Part shown: piece by piece, positions 1 to 12,700 of the stretch
How positions within the stretch are numbered: position 1 is the stretch's first letter
Layout: each line of letters opens with the position of its first letter
NCBI GenBank assembly: GCA_023079485.1
Contig: CM041090.1
Span: 40,118,874-40,182,873 of the forward strand
DNA from: Archilochus colubris
Taxonomy: Eukaryota > Chordata > Aves > Apodiformes > Trochilidae
DNA: 64,000 nucleotides
Reading direction: 5' to 3'
The notes under the pieces: model-generated
What the model was told of the DNA's origin: nothing
The model's input: the letters and a program-made list of their open reading frames with translations, nothing else
Database searches by the model: none
Translations under genes and position numbers: made by a program

Positions 1-450
1 CGCCGTCCTCCCATCGATGTCCCAGCTGCTCTTGATCTTCATGGAGCCCGGGCGGGTGTTGCTGCTGCACTGCTGGGCTGCAAAAAAAGCAATCTTCTCC
101 TTTGTGTTGCCAGGTTTCACCACAGCCCAGACATCCAGAGGTCCTTCCCCTTCTTCTCCCTGGTGGATCGTGGCAGACACGGAATTCTTCTTCTCCCTTG
201 TGCTCGGAGCATCCCCTGGACCTTTCCCGTTCATATTGCACATAGTGTTTGGATAAATAATACCCAGGAGCTTCCTAGATGGAGTCACCAGGGAGGGTTT
301 GGGGAAAACGTTGAGTTTGGTGCAGTTGGTGGGGTATTTTTCTTCTGGTGCTGATCTCTGGTGGCTCACAGGTGAGCCTCTCAGGGAATCCTGGCTTATT
401 TCTGGAGATCGTTCTTTCTTCTGTAACTTGAGATATGGCTTTAAGTGCAT
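1..450 (-). CDS. FBXO34: FBXO34, F-box only protein 34, N-terminal 150 residues (partial, runs off left edge)
   Basis: FBXO34 is an F-box protein and a presumed substrate-recognition subunit of an SCF (SKP1-CUL1-F-box) ubiquitin ligase; its substrates are poorly known. The minus-strand frame opens with ATG at 450-448 and stays open to base 1. It begins MHLKPYLKLQKKE, which matches my memory of human FBXO34 (MHLKPYWKLQKKE). Near residues 107-122 it reads DVWAVVKPGNTKEKIAFF, and near 136-148 SMKIKSSWDIDGR, both nearly identical to the human protein. Residues about 25-90 are much less conserved. The F-box lies in the C-terminal part of the roughly 710-residue protein, so it is outside the window. 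The start is supported by homology and by a splice acceptor ten bases upstream. No stop or frameshift is seen. In mammals nearly all the coding sequence is in one large exon, and this fits. Confidence 0.95.
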   Translation of the reverse strand, partial: MHLKPYLKLQKKERSPEISQDSLRGSPVSHQRSAPEEKYPTNCTKLNVFPKPSLVTPSRKLLGIIYPNTMCNMNGKGPGDAPSTREKKNSVSATIHQGEEGEGPLDVWAVVKPGNTKEKIAFFAAQQCSSNTRPGSMKIKSSWDIDGRTA

Positions 451-460
451 ACCAGAAACC
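451..460 (-). other. FBXO34: FBXO34 coding exon: 5'UTR remnant and 3' splice acceptor
   Basis: On the minus strand a pyrimidine-rich tract (complement of about 463-485) ends in CAG, whose AG is the complement of 461-462. The exon therefore starts at 460 and carries ten untranslated bases before the ATG. This is a strong acceptor and means at least one 5' noncoding exon lies upstream. Confidence 0.85.
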
Positions 461-1318
461 CTGGAAAAACAGAAAGGAAAGAAGTTAAAGGGTTAAAGAA
501 CAAAAATTAAAACATGCCTGGAATTAGAGAAGGTGGCCCAGAAGAGGCACCAGCACACCTCCTAATCTACATCAAGCAGCTCACACCTCAGAAGGAACCA
601 CACAAGAAATGAAAAGAAGCTGAGGCTGCAACATCCACCCTTGGAGAACTTCTTGGAGTAGGATTACGGATAGCAGAGATCTTCCCATTAGGGAGACTTG
701 TTTCCAGGGATCTGCAAGGAGAAATCCTAAGATTTAAGTTCTAACCATTGTGCAAACACAGCTGGAGGTTCATCCTAGAGTTAGAGCCATCCTTCTGTCC
801 ATTTTTTATTCCTGTTGAATGTGGATCCGAGGGTTTGACATCAGCTACCACACACACACCTTTTTTTTTTTTTAGTAAAGTACAGTGAAAGCTACAAAGG
901 GAAATTACCAAGTGTAATGATATTCAGAGATCCCAGAAGAGATCTCCCAGTACCACCCAAAAAACCAAACCTGCCCTTCAGGATTATCATTCATGGCAGA
1001 TTTGGTGTTACCTTCCCATAAAGGTTCTCCACAGGATACATCATTTATCCCTTCCCAAATCTGACAGAAGCATCACCTGTGGCCAAGCCACTTCCAAGGC
1101 TCTGTTTTTATGGTTATCAACTTCAGGGCCATGAAGGAGACACTTCCTGCAACAGTCCCAAGCACTTGACTCTTCCTTTCTGTTCCACCTTCACAGTGAT
1201 CTTCAAAGCCCCCAAAACCCACCCTGCAAAAGCCCAGGGTGATGCCAGAGGGGATGCAATTATCAGGAGACCTCAGGCAGTATCACACACATGTATTACA
1301 GAACTAACTAGAGATTGT

Positions 1319-1332
1319 GTTTCCATGGTAAC
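1319..1332. promoter_or_regulatory. X-box (RFX-binding) motif
   Basis: The 14 bases GTTTCCATGGTAAC fit the RFX X-box consensus GTHNYYATRRNAAC at every position. RFX factors bind such near-palindromes, often in enhancers and promoters of ciliary and neuronal genes. The site lies about 0.9 kb inside the FBXO34 intron from the coding exon. Occupancy is not shown. Confidence 0.4.
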
Positions 1333-1916
1333 CTCTGAATGGTTACATCAAAAAATCTCCTTTATGAAAGGGGGATAATCAGTGCTTGCTGGTTTCAGAA
1401 CAGGTTCAATGCCACGTTTATCATGAGCTGATACAGATATCTTCAGGCACTCAGTATATTTCCCCTGACAGCCACCACCACCACCACACTTGCTTCAGTT
1501 TCCAGTTTCTAGCCCAAACCCAGCTTTTCATGGAAAATCACAAGGCACAACATTGATGAAGTTGGGTAAATTTAGAGCTGCAATACCTGCAGTTTGCTCA
1601 CACAGTGGGTTTGTGTCAGATGGATGCAGCAGGGTTGAAGAGAGCTGAGGCACAGAGCACCACTGCTTTGCCCTGAAGTTTTAGTTCCTTCTCACTCTGG
1701 CAGTAAGTGGTGAGGGGATGGGTGACAAAGGTTGGGGAGAGCATTTTTGGGGAGGTACATCAGTTCCAGGCTGGGTGGAGAATGGATTTAGAAAAACACC
1801 AAGGAAAAGGACTTAGGGGGAAGAGGGTTTGGTTGATGAGAAGCTCAGCATGAGCCAACAATGTGCACCAGCAGCACAGATGCCAATTATCGGGGTGAGG
1901 GAAGGGATTCTTCCCC

Positions 1917-2445
1917 TTTACTCCACTCTGATGAGACCCCTGCAGTGCTGGGTCCAGTTCTGGGGTCCCCAAGCCCAGAAGGAGATGGAGGTGTTGGAGT
2001 GAGTCCAGAGGAGGCCCTGGAGCTGCTGCTGGGAGGGCTGGAGCAGCTCTGCTCTGGAGCCAGGCTGAGAGAGTTGGGGGTGTTGAGGCTGGAGAAGAGA
2101 AGGCTGCAATGGGGAGACCTTAGAGCACCTTCCAGTGCCTGAAGGGGCTCCAGGAAAGCTGGGGAGGGACTGGGGACAAGGGACTGCAGGGATGGGATGA
2201 GGGGGAAGGGTTTCCAGATGGAAGAGAGGTGAGATGAGTGGAAGAAATAGTTTGGTGTGAGGGTGCTGAGCCCCTGTGCCAGGTTTCCCAGAGAAGCTGT
2301 GGCTGCCCCATCCCTGGCAGTGTCTCAGCCTGGGTTGGATGGGGCTTGGAGCAACTTGGGCTGGTGGGAGGTGTCCCTGGGCATAGCAGGGGGTGGGAAC
2401 TGGATGGTTTTCCTTCCAACCCACAAGATTCCATGATTCTGTGAT
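1917..2445 (+). mobile_element. CR1 LINE, 5'-truncated, older divergent subfamily
   Basis: The segment contains CR1 landmarks in order: a GTCCAGTTCTGGGG-like block, a block reading GAGAGAGTTGGGGGTGTTGAG, and a 3' end with CCTTCCAACCC followed by GATTCCATGATTCTGTGAT. It differs in many places from the CR1 copy at 6066-6770, so it belongs to another subfamily or is older. The left boundary is approximate. It is antisense to FBXO34. Confidence 0.8.
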
Positions 2446-5400
2446 GAAGAGGAAGGGCTGAATTCACCTTTCTTTGAGTGTGCATCAAAGTTAGGGAACC
2501 TCTTTGGTCACGTGCAGTGCTTTCAAGGCCAGAAGACAGACACTGCAAAGGATGCTGCTATGTTCTCTTCCCTCATATTTTATAGGAAGATCCACACCTT
2601 GCTCCTGAACTGCCAAAGCCATCTGCAGTTCACCTACAGACTGTGGGGAGAGAGAGAGCTCCTGTTACTGCAGCTACACCTACCTGGTGTTGGGGTTCAT
2701 TTTCTCCCCATGCCTCCTGCATGCTAATTCCAGCTCTTGTTGGAACTGGGTCACCTCCCAATTTAGCCTCCTCTGCAAAATGCAACTGAGCTGTTTTTGT
2801 TTGCCTTCTCAGTTGGATGCTAAAAACTAAAATAATCTGATAAAAATAGAACTTCAGGGTGCCCAACCAGATGAACAAATGGCAAATCAGGGCTGCAGGA
2901 GTTTGTTCCAGATTCATTTTCCATAGGGTCTGCCTCATCTCTGGTGCCATTTTATAGCTAAGCAGGGTCAGGCCACTGATGTGCTTAGGTCAGAGCCAAG
3001 CCCAGAAGAGCAGCAGGAGAACCACTGCAGCATCTGCTGGGGAGAATGATGCCTGCAGTAATCCCTTCCCCACCCAGAAGGGCATTTTGGAACTGTGCTT
3101 TTCAGACTAAAGAAAAAAAATAAGGAAAAAAAGCTCTGATAGGTGCCCACCACCCTACCCTGGGGAGAAGAGAGAGGAAGACAATGAAATGCAGGACTCT
3201 GCACGTTGAAATCTCACAAGCTAAGAGCAAAAGATCAAATTTCATTCATGAGTTTTCATGCTGGGGTGTCTGAAAGGTGAGCTGAATGTGGTTTTGAAAG
3301 CCTTTCTTGGAAGGGTTTTTTCAGGAATCCAGCAGGGCTATCAGTTCAACACCCTTCACTAAGAGAAGATGCAAATGAAGGTGAGACCAGGTATGACATG
3401 AATGAAAACAGGACCAAACTGGTTATCCCAACATGCTCAGAGGACATGTTTAGCCAGCAGGGTTGGTTCAGCTGCTCCCAGCTATTTCTGCTCTATGGAG
3501 AAAGACAAAGGGCAGAGTTATGCCTCACCTATTATGGATTCCTCCTTTAAGGTTGTATTTCCTCCTGTGTTTCAGTTAAGTCTCTGGCTCAGCCAGCAAT
3601 CCCATTTAAGGTTTAAAAGTTATAATTTACATTACAAAATGATGCCTTAGTCAGAAGTTTTACTGCCAGAATAATGGCCTCGTTTGAATTCAGCAGTTTG
3701 TTACACTGTGTAAATCTGGATCCAGATTTACAGAAAACCTTCATTTAATCACATCAGACAGCTATAAAAGGGTCCTGCTAACTCCACTAGACCAGCTCAA
3801 TCACAGTGCCACCCACCTCCCACTTCCTGGGCAGTGGGGAAGAGAATTTCCATTTTAAAAGGGATTTTAAGAATGGACCTTACCTGAAATGGAGGAAAAA
3901 AAAAAAAAAAGCAGCCTCCCTGACTATTAAGAACTGTGGACATTAAGAAATAAGAACTTTCAGGCAAACACACCTTCTACATTTCCAACTCCTGGAACTG
4001 GAGCAAAGCTCCCCCCAGCATAAATTGCTTTGAAGATGAACCAGAGCCCAGACCCCACTCACAGAAAACCTTATTTCTGCAACACTTCAGCACTGGCAAG
4101 CAGAGAGCTGTGGCAGCTGCAGGTAAGTTTTTAAATATTTAAAACCACCAAAAATAGTCATTAAAAGGTGAAGTCACTGACAATCCACTATGGTACTTAA
4201 TTCCAGCAGCACTGTGTTTGCTTTAATGTTACCAAATTCCTAATTTTATCTTTAGAGACAACTCTTCAGAAGTTCACAGAATAAGCATAAAAGGTTTTTC
4301 AATCCCAAACGTGTGGTTTTGAATTGCTGATAAGACAGATATCTACCAAGAATGATGGGCATTGAAATAACTAACAGTGCTGCCTTAAAGCTGTTAATTC
4401 CATCCTTAAGCTTTTGCAAGAAAAGGGACAGTTTTTTTCTATTTCTAATCATGTGTGTCTGAAAAACAGGATACTTACACACTTCTGGAATGACACTGCT
4501 GTTTTTACAAGTCCTAACTACAGCTTGTTTCCACTACAGCTTTATCCAGTTAGTTACTACATGGGATTGAAATAGAAATATCTGCTTTTATACAGGCAGA
4601 GACACGCACACACCCTTCCTCTCCCCACTGAAGGGAAGCCCCATAAGCTACTGTGCCAAGCTGGCCAGAATCCTCCTGTGTCCTTTTGCATTTATATACC
4701 TGCTAAGTCACTGCAGCATAAAAGTAATAAATATTTATGTTAGTGGAAGTTCCAAAGCTGGAGGAAAAAACTGACAGAAAAGGCTCAATCTTCACACCAC
4801 CTTTGGAGGGTCCACAGAGAGTCTACAACCTTCTCACTGTACCTGGGTCAGGGACTCTCATGAAGCCAAAAGATTTCCTCTGGCCAGCAAGAATATCACC
4901 ACCAAAAAAAAGGGTAATCTGCTCAAACAGCATAATCACACTGCAAGTTTTCTGCACAAAGAACCGGAAGGTTTTATTCAGGCAAAAATTTCAATCAAAA
5001 CCCCAAAGTTTCCTGTGGATTTCTTTTTGTAAACACTAACTCCAGTCAACAACAGTTCCTGACTGCACAGGCAGTGCCAGCTACAACTCTGGAAAAAAAA
5101 AAAAAACCAACCAAACCCCTCAGGACATAACTAACACAAGGCAGAAGACAGAAAGGGGAGGTAAGAAAGAAAGAAAAAAAAAATAATAAAACCCCACACC
5201 AAGCATAACCTCTGGCAAGGTATTTCTCTTCCCTGGCATCACATTTCCCCCTGTATAAACTTAGATCCTTTATAAAGGACACAGACATTGTGAAGGACTA
5301 AGTGCTGAATGCAAATTTAACTCTGGTCAACCACTTGTTATTTCTGGAAGGACTCGGTGGGTCCTTTGGGCTCCATCTCCAGAACCACTTCCATCCCCTT

Positions 5401-6065
5401 TGCACTGCTGGGGCAAGGCAAAGCAAGACAGAGCTGCTTCAAAAGCATTCCACGGATTCTGCTGGGGAGGGAAAATCCCAGCTGAGATGGACGATGCTCT
5501 GCTACACACTGGAACTTGTTCTGGTGAGTGGCAAGTGTCCAAGCTTGGAGAAAAAAGTTGGGTTGGGAAGCACCATGCTCCAGACAAGGGGTGGGTTCCA
5601 CTGCAGCAGCTGTGGAGGCATCAGATTTCTAGAAAACCCACTCCCTTGCTGCAATAGCTTTCTTAATAAGAAAATTAAAGCACAAAACTGCCTCTTGAAT
5701 CAGTCAGAGAGAATTATGGCAGGTCTTGAGGGTATACAGAAGGTATGGGACTGCTGAAGCAGTGTTCTCCACTCAAGTGGCTGGAATCTGGGTTGGGGAG
5801 GTGGGAACAAGCTGGACAAGTGGCTGGCCCAAAAGAGCTTCATCACCCACATCGGGTGTTCAAATAACCTGACTTTGGGGGAGATGACACCCAAATATAG
5901 CTACACACAGAAGCTGTAACATCTGTCACACTTAAAAGCCATCATCTTCACCAAGCAGAGGTTTTGGGTGAGAGATGCACATCCAAGCCCAACAGGCACA
6001 GACTGCTCCAATAAAAGGCTCCCACCATTTTATGAGTTCTGAGCACATTTTCAAGACAGCAGACT

Positions 6066-6770
6066 GGTTGGAGAGCAGCCAGACAGAGAGGGACCTTGGA
6101 GTTTGGATTGACAGGAAGCTGAACAGGAGCCAGCAGTGTGCCCAGGTAGCCAAGAAGGCCAATGGCATCCTGGCCTGGATCAGAAACAGCATGGCCAGCA
6201 GGTCCAGGGAAGGGATTCTGCCCCTGTGCTCAGCCCTGGTGAGGCCACAGCTTGAGTCCTGTGTCCAGTTCTGGGCCCCTCAGCTCAGGAAGGAGATTGA
6301 GGTGCTGGAGCAGGTCCAGAGAAGAGCAAGAAGGCTGTGAAGGGATCCAGCAGAATTGCTGTGAGGAAGGGCTGAGGGAGCTGGGGGTGTTGAGGCTGGA
6401 AAAGAGGAGGCTCAGGGGAGACCTCATCACTCTCTCCAACTCCCTGAAAGGAGGTTGGAGCCAGGGGGGGGTTGGGCTCTTTTCCCAGGCAACTCTCAGC
6501 AAGACAAGAGGGCAGGGTCTCAAGTTGTGCCAGGGAGGTTTAGGTTGGAGATGAGAAAGAATTTCTTTCTGGAGAGGGTGATCAGGCATTGGAATGGGCT
6601 GCCCAGGGAAGTAGTGGATTCTCCGTGTCTGGAGCTATTTCCAAAGAGCCTGGATGTGGCACTGAGTGCCATGGGCTGGGAACTGCAGTGGGAGTGGATC
6701 AAGGGTTGGACTTGATGATCTCTGAGGTCCCTTCCAACCCAGCCAATTCTAGGATTCTATGATTCTATGA
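6066..6770 (+). mobile_element. CR1 LINE 3' fragment with the end of ORF2 retained
   Basis: The segment encodes the C-terminal part of the CR1 ORF2 (reverse transcriptase) protein, recognisable by [17 protein letters not shown] and a conserved [13 protein letters not shown] stretch, then a stop at 6338-6340. A 3' region follows, ending GGTCCCTTCCAACC and two ATTCTATGA units. It is 5'-truncated, as most CR1 copies are. It shares this structure closely with the inverted copy at 48388-49140 and is antisense to FBXO34. The 5' boundary is approximate. Confidence 0.9.
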
Positions 6771-9700
6771 CACACACCCTTCTGCAGACAGCAAAGCAGC
6801 CTCAGCTACTTTCTAAATTTTGCACAGGAAGAAATGCCCTTGCCTTGCCAGGCTTTTGTATAAAAGCACTTACCATGAAGAGAGTGACGTAGAAGCAATT
6901 CTTGGTTGAGCCTGAGGAAGCTCAAGCCCGTGCTCTCTGCTTCCCAACCTCACTCCAGATGAGACAGGGATGATACAAAGCAGAGGAAAACAAAACTAAC
7001 TGAAAGAGCTGATATTCAAAGGTTAAGCTTCTCCAAAGACATTTCACTCAAAGATGACGGGATAGCACGGATGCTTGTGGAATCACAGAAGTCATCTGGG
7101 AGAAAGTAAGAAAGAAACCCCCCAGTTTTATACACCTTCTGCTAAAAGCTGCTCAAAGCAGCACAAATACAAAGATAGTGCCATGTTTCCTCCTGGAAAT
7201 GTTTTATCTCCTTTGATTTCACATTTATTTTCTAATTTATCAACTGCACAAGGACTAGGATCCTGCTGGGTATCATGGCACAACAAATTCCTTCAGGCAG
7301 TTAATGAACCAGCCCAAAGTGATGCTATTTAGTCCTCACTTCTGTGCATACATAATGAGAACACATGAAAGCTGATAGCAATTAACCTTGGACCATGCTA
7401 GCATTAAGAGACTCAGAGTTTAAAAGAAAGAAAAAGCAAAAGGAGATCTGAAGGCTTGTCACCAGGTTGTTCTTTTGAAAGTCAAGAAGGAAAGGAACTG
7501 GTTCCTAAAGGCAGCTGCACTGCAGCACTAAGGGTTTTACTGCAGACAGCACAACCCAGCAGGCATTCTCCAGGTGTCAAAAGGTGATTTCTTTACTAAG
7601 AAGAAATCCCAAACAAGTACAGAAGAAATTCCAACCTAAACACATTCCTTCTTTGGGAAGGATACAAGAAGCAGACACAGGTTTCAAATAGCATCACTTG
7701 GAAAGTTGTGTCTTAGGGCCAAAAGCTGTATCTTGGGGGCCAAAAAAAATCTAGGAATAAATGTGAGAACTGGTGCAGAGATATTTAGAAACAAAGAAAT
7801 AGGAAAAAGTTCTTCAGTTTGTGAGAAAGGACGGGAAGAGAAACAAGAGCTGCAAGCAAGGTCAGGGCAGAGATTAGGAGTACTCTAGGTACAGCACAAA
7901 ATACTAAATTTGACTCTGTAGCATTTTTAAAGAGGGGTGAGATAAAGGTGATCACAAGGGCACAAGCTCAGAGGTTTATCTGAACAAGAACATACACAAA
8001 GGGAAGATTAAAAGTCTTCATGGGAATCATGAGATGTGGCTCATCTCAGTTTTTGAATCAAAAACAGGCTTATAAACTGCAGGCCAAGAAGCAAGAATTA
8101 TAAACCTCTTGAAAGGCAACAATATGAGTGACTAAATCAAGTGGCACATTGGAGGTGGCACTGCAGGGGAAAAAAGAGAGAGAACTTGCAGCCTTTCCAG
8201 GCCTGGTAGCCTGATTTCAACATAAAGATGCTTTACAAGCAAAGAAGATTAAGGTAACACAGACCAAAAAGGGGAGGAGAGAATAGTTCAATATGTCAGA
8301 CTAACCTGAGAGTTACCAAAAAAAAAAGTTATATTTTTAGACAAATGTACTATGTCTTACTCACATAGACTTCAGAAGGCACAAGGAGATTTACTAATTA
8401 AGACAGACTGGCAGAGGAATAGGAAAAGAGACAAAGGAGCTGGCTTGGCAGCAGACAGCCCCAGGTGATGCTAACTGAATAAGAAAATACCAGCCTGTAA
8501 AAACCAAAGACTCAAGAACAGGCCTTGGGAATGCTCTGACTTTGTGAGGAATGTCCTCAGCACAGATCCTTCAGGTGCACCCACAGAAATGAAAGGCATT
8601 TACCAGCACAGCAGAGGTACAAAGCACCAAGTCGAGAAATGGAGGAGAATTTTCAAGTGTGGATAGTGATGCACCAGAAAACTGATCACCAAGAAGTTTT
8701 GGAGGTATCTATGAAAGGAGCACTGGCATTCACAGACACATCTATGAAATACAGAGGTGATGAAGTGATATATTTGAAGCAGCAGTGAGAAGCTCTCCTA
8801 CCAGATCTGCTCTGAGTGCAGCACGTGCTTTCTGTCATGACTCAGAGGAGATTTATCCATGCTGAGAACAAGGATGATGAGGGTCATTATTCAAGAAGCT
8901 TCTCGGGTCATTTAGCACAGCAAAACCACAGGTGAGGGTATACAAGCACATTTTCAAGAGTACAGCAAAAGAGGTAAACCATAGGAAATAAGAAGAGTTC
9001 CTTGCACACACACAAAAAAAAAAGCACACAAGCTCACATGAGTATTTTAAGTTGACATGAATGATCAGGCTGAGAATCAAAAGGTTCCTAATTGCACAGA
9101 TACATCTGTCATCTTCAGTAACTGTTTAATCCACAGGAGGAGAGAAGAAAAGACTCCCAGGAAGTGTTTTACAGCTCTGAATTACCAAGAGACTAACACA
9201 GCAAGTACAGGCTGTCTACACAACCCCAAAGAACAAAGATGAAAATTTGTTTTAAATCAACACAGCTTTGGGAAACCAGAAAGCCGACACTCTTGCTTCC
9301 AGACCAAGAAAATTTAAGAGGCTTGGTTTCAGCAAAAGGATAAAATAATAATTAAAAAATGCTACATCTACTTTCAAGAAGCTTGGACTGCTATGTTCTT
9401 GCATTTGCATAAGGACAAGTTGTTCTGTATGGTGTTCCTATAACGAGACACAGTGAGAGGCGTTCACTTCGTTGTCACTTAAGCACAAGTGTTTGAAAGC
9501 AGTGGTGCATTTCTTCTTAATAAGAGACACAGGAGCATGAGCAATACAAAAATCTGAGCTTAAACTAATCTAATTACTTACTCCATAGTAAGACAAACCA
9601 CAACAATGCCTGCCAGTATTTCCACTTACTTGAAGCTGACTGCATGTTTTAAAGCCTCCTATGACAAGCCCGTCTCCAATTAAGTTGTACTTCAAAGCCA

Positions 9701-12700
9701 CGTTCCCAAATTCATGTACAGCTGTTGCTAAAAAAACCAAAAGATTCCTCCAAGTAAAGTACCAGCTGTGGCCAATCTGCAGTTGTCATTATCAAATAAA
9801 AACGTCAAAGAACATTTCTACCCTGAAGCCATTACAACATTTCACTAAAACACCACCCAAAAAGTCAGAATTTAGATCAAATATCCGAGTGACACGCAAG
9901 ACAAGAGGAAAACAAAAAGGAGGCTGAATCAGTGCTGAAGGTTTAACTACAGGGAAGAGCAGACAGTCTGTTCCTACCGTTTGACTTGATGGAAGGTGGA
10001 GGATGTGGAATTCAGGGGTTCCCTGTGGAGGCCAGCTCTGCAGGAACTCTTCATGGTAACAACCTCTCCAGCTAAGGCACTCCGTCACAGCCAGTCCATC
10101 CTGGGTTACATGCAAGGCTTCTCCAGCAGCTTCCCCTGCCCCAGGCAGAGCTTCATCCTGTCCCTGCCACCTAGAAACTGAACAAACAAGAGGTGCTTAA
10201 GGAGACTGAGCTTGACTCCAGCAAAAATTGAAGCACAGGTGAGCAGGACAAAGGCTCTTCTCTGAAAGAAGGAAAATAAATATATACACACATATCTATG
10301 TGCATTCCCATACATATATATATAAAAAAAGAAAAATATAGAAACTTAACATCATCAGAAGCAGCTAGAGCTTCTGACCACCGCTCAAACACAAATCCAT
10401 GTCTCCCCACCACAGCCTGTCTGCACACACAATGCTTCTTCACCTTATATCCATCTGCAGCACTACCTTGGCACCTCCCTTGGAACACTCTGTCCCCTGA
10501 GCTCCCTGCAAACAGGACGCACAAGATGTTTCTGGTTGTTAGCACCACAGCAAACTTGGGAGGGAAACTGCTGCTCAGCAGCAAGATTTGAGGCTGCCAG
10601 GAGTTACGTTTGCCTTCTAATCAAAATAACGTGGTAGATTTCATGAAAGGACAAAAAAAAAAACCAAAAACAAAACATGCCACCATGCAGCCTTGTGAAA
10701 ACCACCCCGGTCTTTGCATCACACAGAGATAAGGCAGCAGATCTCACCAAAACAAAACTGTTCTGCAGTATCTCTCCCTCTCAGTGCTAGGCTGCTGCTT
10801 TCCACGCCTTGTCCTTGGAGCAGAAACAATTAATGGGGTTTTAATGTGCTTTGACAGTGCAAGAACAACCTTTGAGTTAGAATACCAAAGTGACACAGCA
10901 AAAGAGCCCTGGAAAAACTCAAAATACTCAAGCCTCAGTTGCCAACAGATTGTTTTAGAGATCGTTTGCTTCCTCTCCAGAGGACCAGGCACATGGATGC
11001 CATAACAAAGGAATGCCATTTGAAGATGTCAACCATGGAGCTGCATCCCCAGGGGATTTGTGATTTAGCACAGCAGGTTTTCTCTCCTTTTCAGCAGCTC
11101 TGCCCAGTGCTCCTGGCAGAGGCACTCGCTGGAGGCTTTGTGCTTGCTGGCAGCAGCAGAGCTCTGGCAGAGATGGAGCCTCTCACATCAATCCTTTTGG
11201 AAAAGGTTGGCCTGGAAAGTCTGCCCTAAATGGGGAGCCACACTCACCAAGGAAGTGGTGAAGGATGACTTCAGAAGTCAGGGAAAGCAGAAGCTGGTTT
11301 AGATCTACCTGATGTGCTGTCTGCTATGGCAGTTTCATTATTCCTCTAGTGATGGTGAATGAGAGGTTAATCATTTGCCTGCATTTGAGTAAGCAGGAGC
11401 CTAAAATAATATATAAAATCTTATGTAAACACATTCCAGTCTTCATAAAGCAATCTCTGCTGAGCTCAACACGAGGCAATGAAACCTGTCAGATGGAGAA
11501 GACAGAGGCACTGCACTGGCAGAGTGGGAAGATGAGGGTATGCCCCCCACTCCAGGGATTCCAAAAGACAAGGAGTTAGGTTGCTGTGGTTTGCAGCAGC
11601 AGGAATCAAAGCTTTGTAATTAAACACCATTTTCATTAGACTGCCTGGAGCCTACAACAAGGATCTACCTGAAAGAAAGAAACCTAGGCACAGAAATAAG
11701 CCATTCCTCCTGTTTTGTGGGCTGTAAAATATATATTCCCAAACAGTAATTCACAAAGAAAAAAGCACACACACAATGCTATATGAAAATAAAAAGTTAA
11801 ACACAAAATCATTATTTTCCCATGAACCACCAGTAAAAAGCACTGAAATTCTGACTTTTATCCAAGCTTTTGTCTGGCTTTCCTGACACCAGCATTTCAG
11901 ACTCAGCAGGAATTCTATCACAGACACATGATTATATCCACACCCAAATAAATGCAACCATACCATTTCAAGAATGCCAGTCACTTTTTCAATGCCTAAA
12001 ACTCTCTCCATGTATGCCTGGTGAGGAACAGCACATGTTTTGTCCTAGTCCTACTCCTTTTGCAGATCAGTGGAGAGGTAAAGGATAAAAAGCCAGAAAG
12101 AAATGAAACCAAAAGATGTCTTGTTTGTAGTAAAGAGCTTGAGAAACAAAACCATCAAGCAAAATGGGTCAGGGCAGCCAGAGCCTGGCATGGTAAGGTG
12201 GGATGTCACATATTCCAGAAGGGCACCTACCAGAGGAAATGAAAAGCTGACAGAATAGACTCAGACTAGCTCAGATGGGCACTGCAGCACAGATTCAACC
12301 ACAACTCCATACAAAGCATGCTTTTTCCCCCCTCCTCTAGCTGCTGGCCTGTAAAAAAGAGCTGAAATAGGCTATTAATGCCAGCAAGCTACTGACAAAT
12401 TCCTACTGTGTTAGTAGTAGAAAGCTGTGCTAGTGAATTAAAAAAAAAATAGGAAAAAATAAATCAGCCCCCAGAGATACTTACTGTCTTTTAACTACCA
12501 CAGTGTGCTTCTTTACCAAGGGTGATCCTTATCCACAGGTGCTTCAGCTGATTTGTTACTTCTGCAGAGCCCAAAAACTGAAATACAGATACACAGAGAA
12601 AGACAACAGAAGAGGAAGTTAAAAACCTAATCTTGCTGTTCTCCCCTTCTAAAACCACCCCCAAACATATGCCTTTATGTATCAGATGTGGGAGGGACAC

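Noticed and set aside
1918..2424. 168-residue minus-strand open frame
   Set aside because: It is the antisense of the CR1 fragment at 1917-2445, not a gene.
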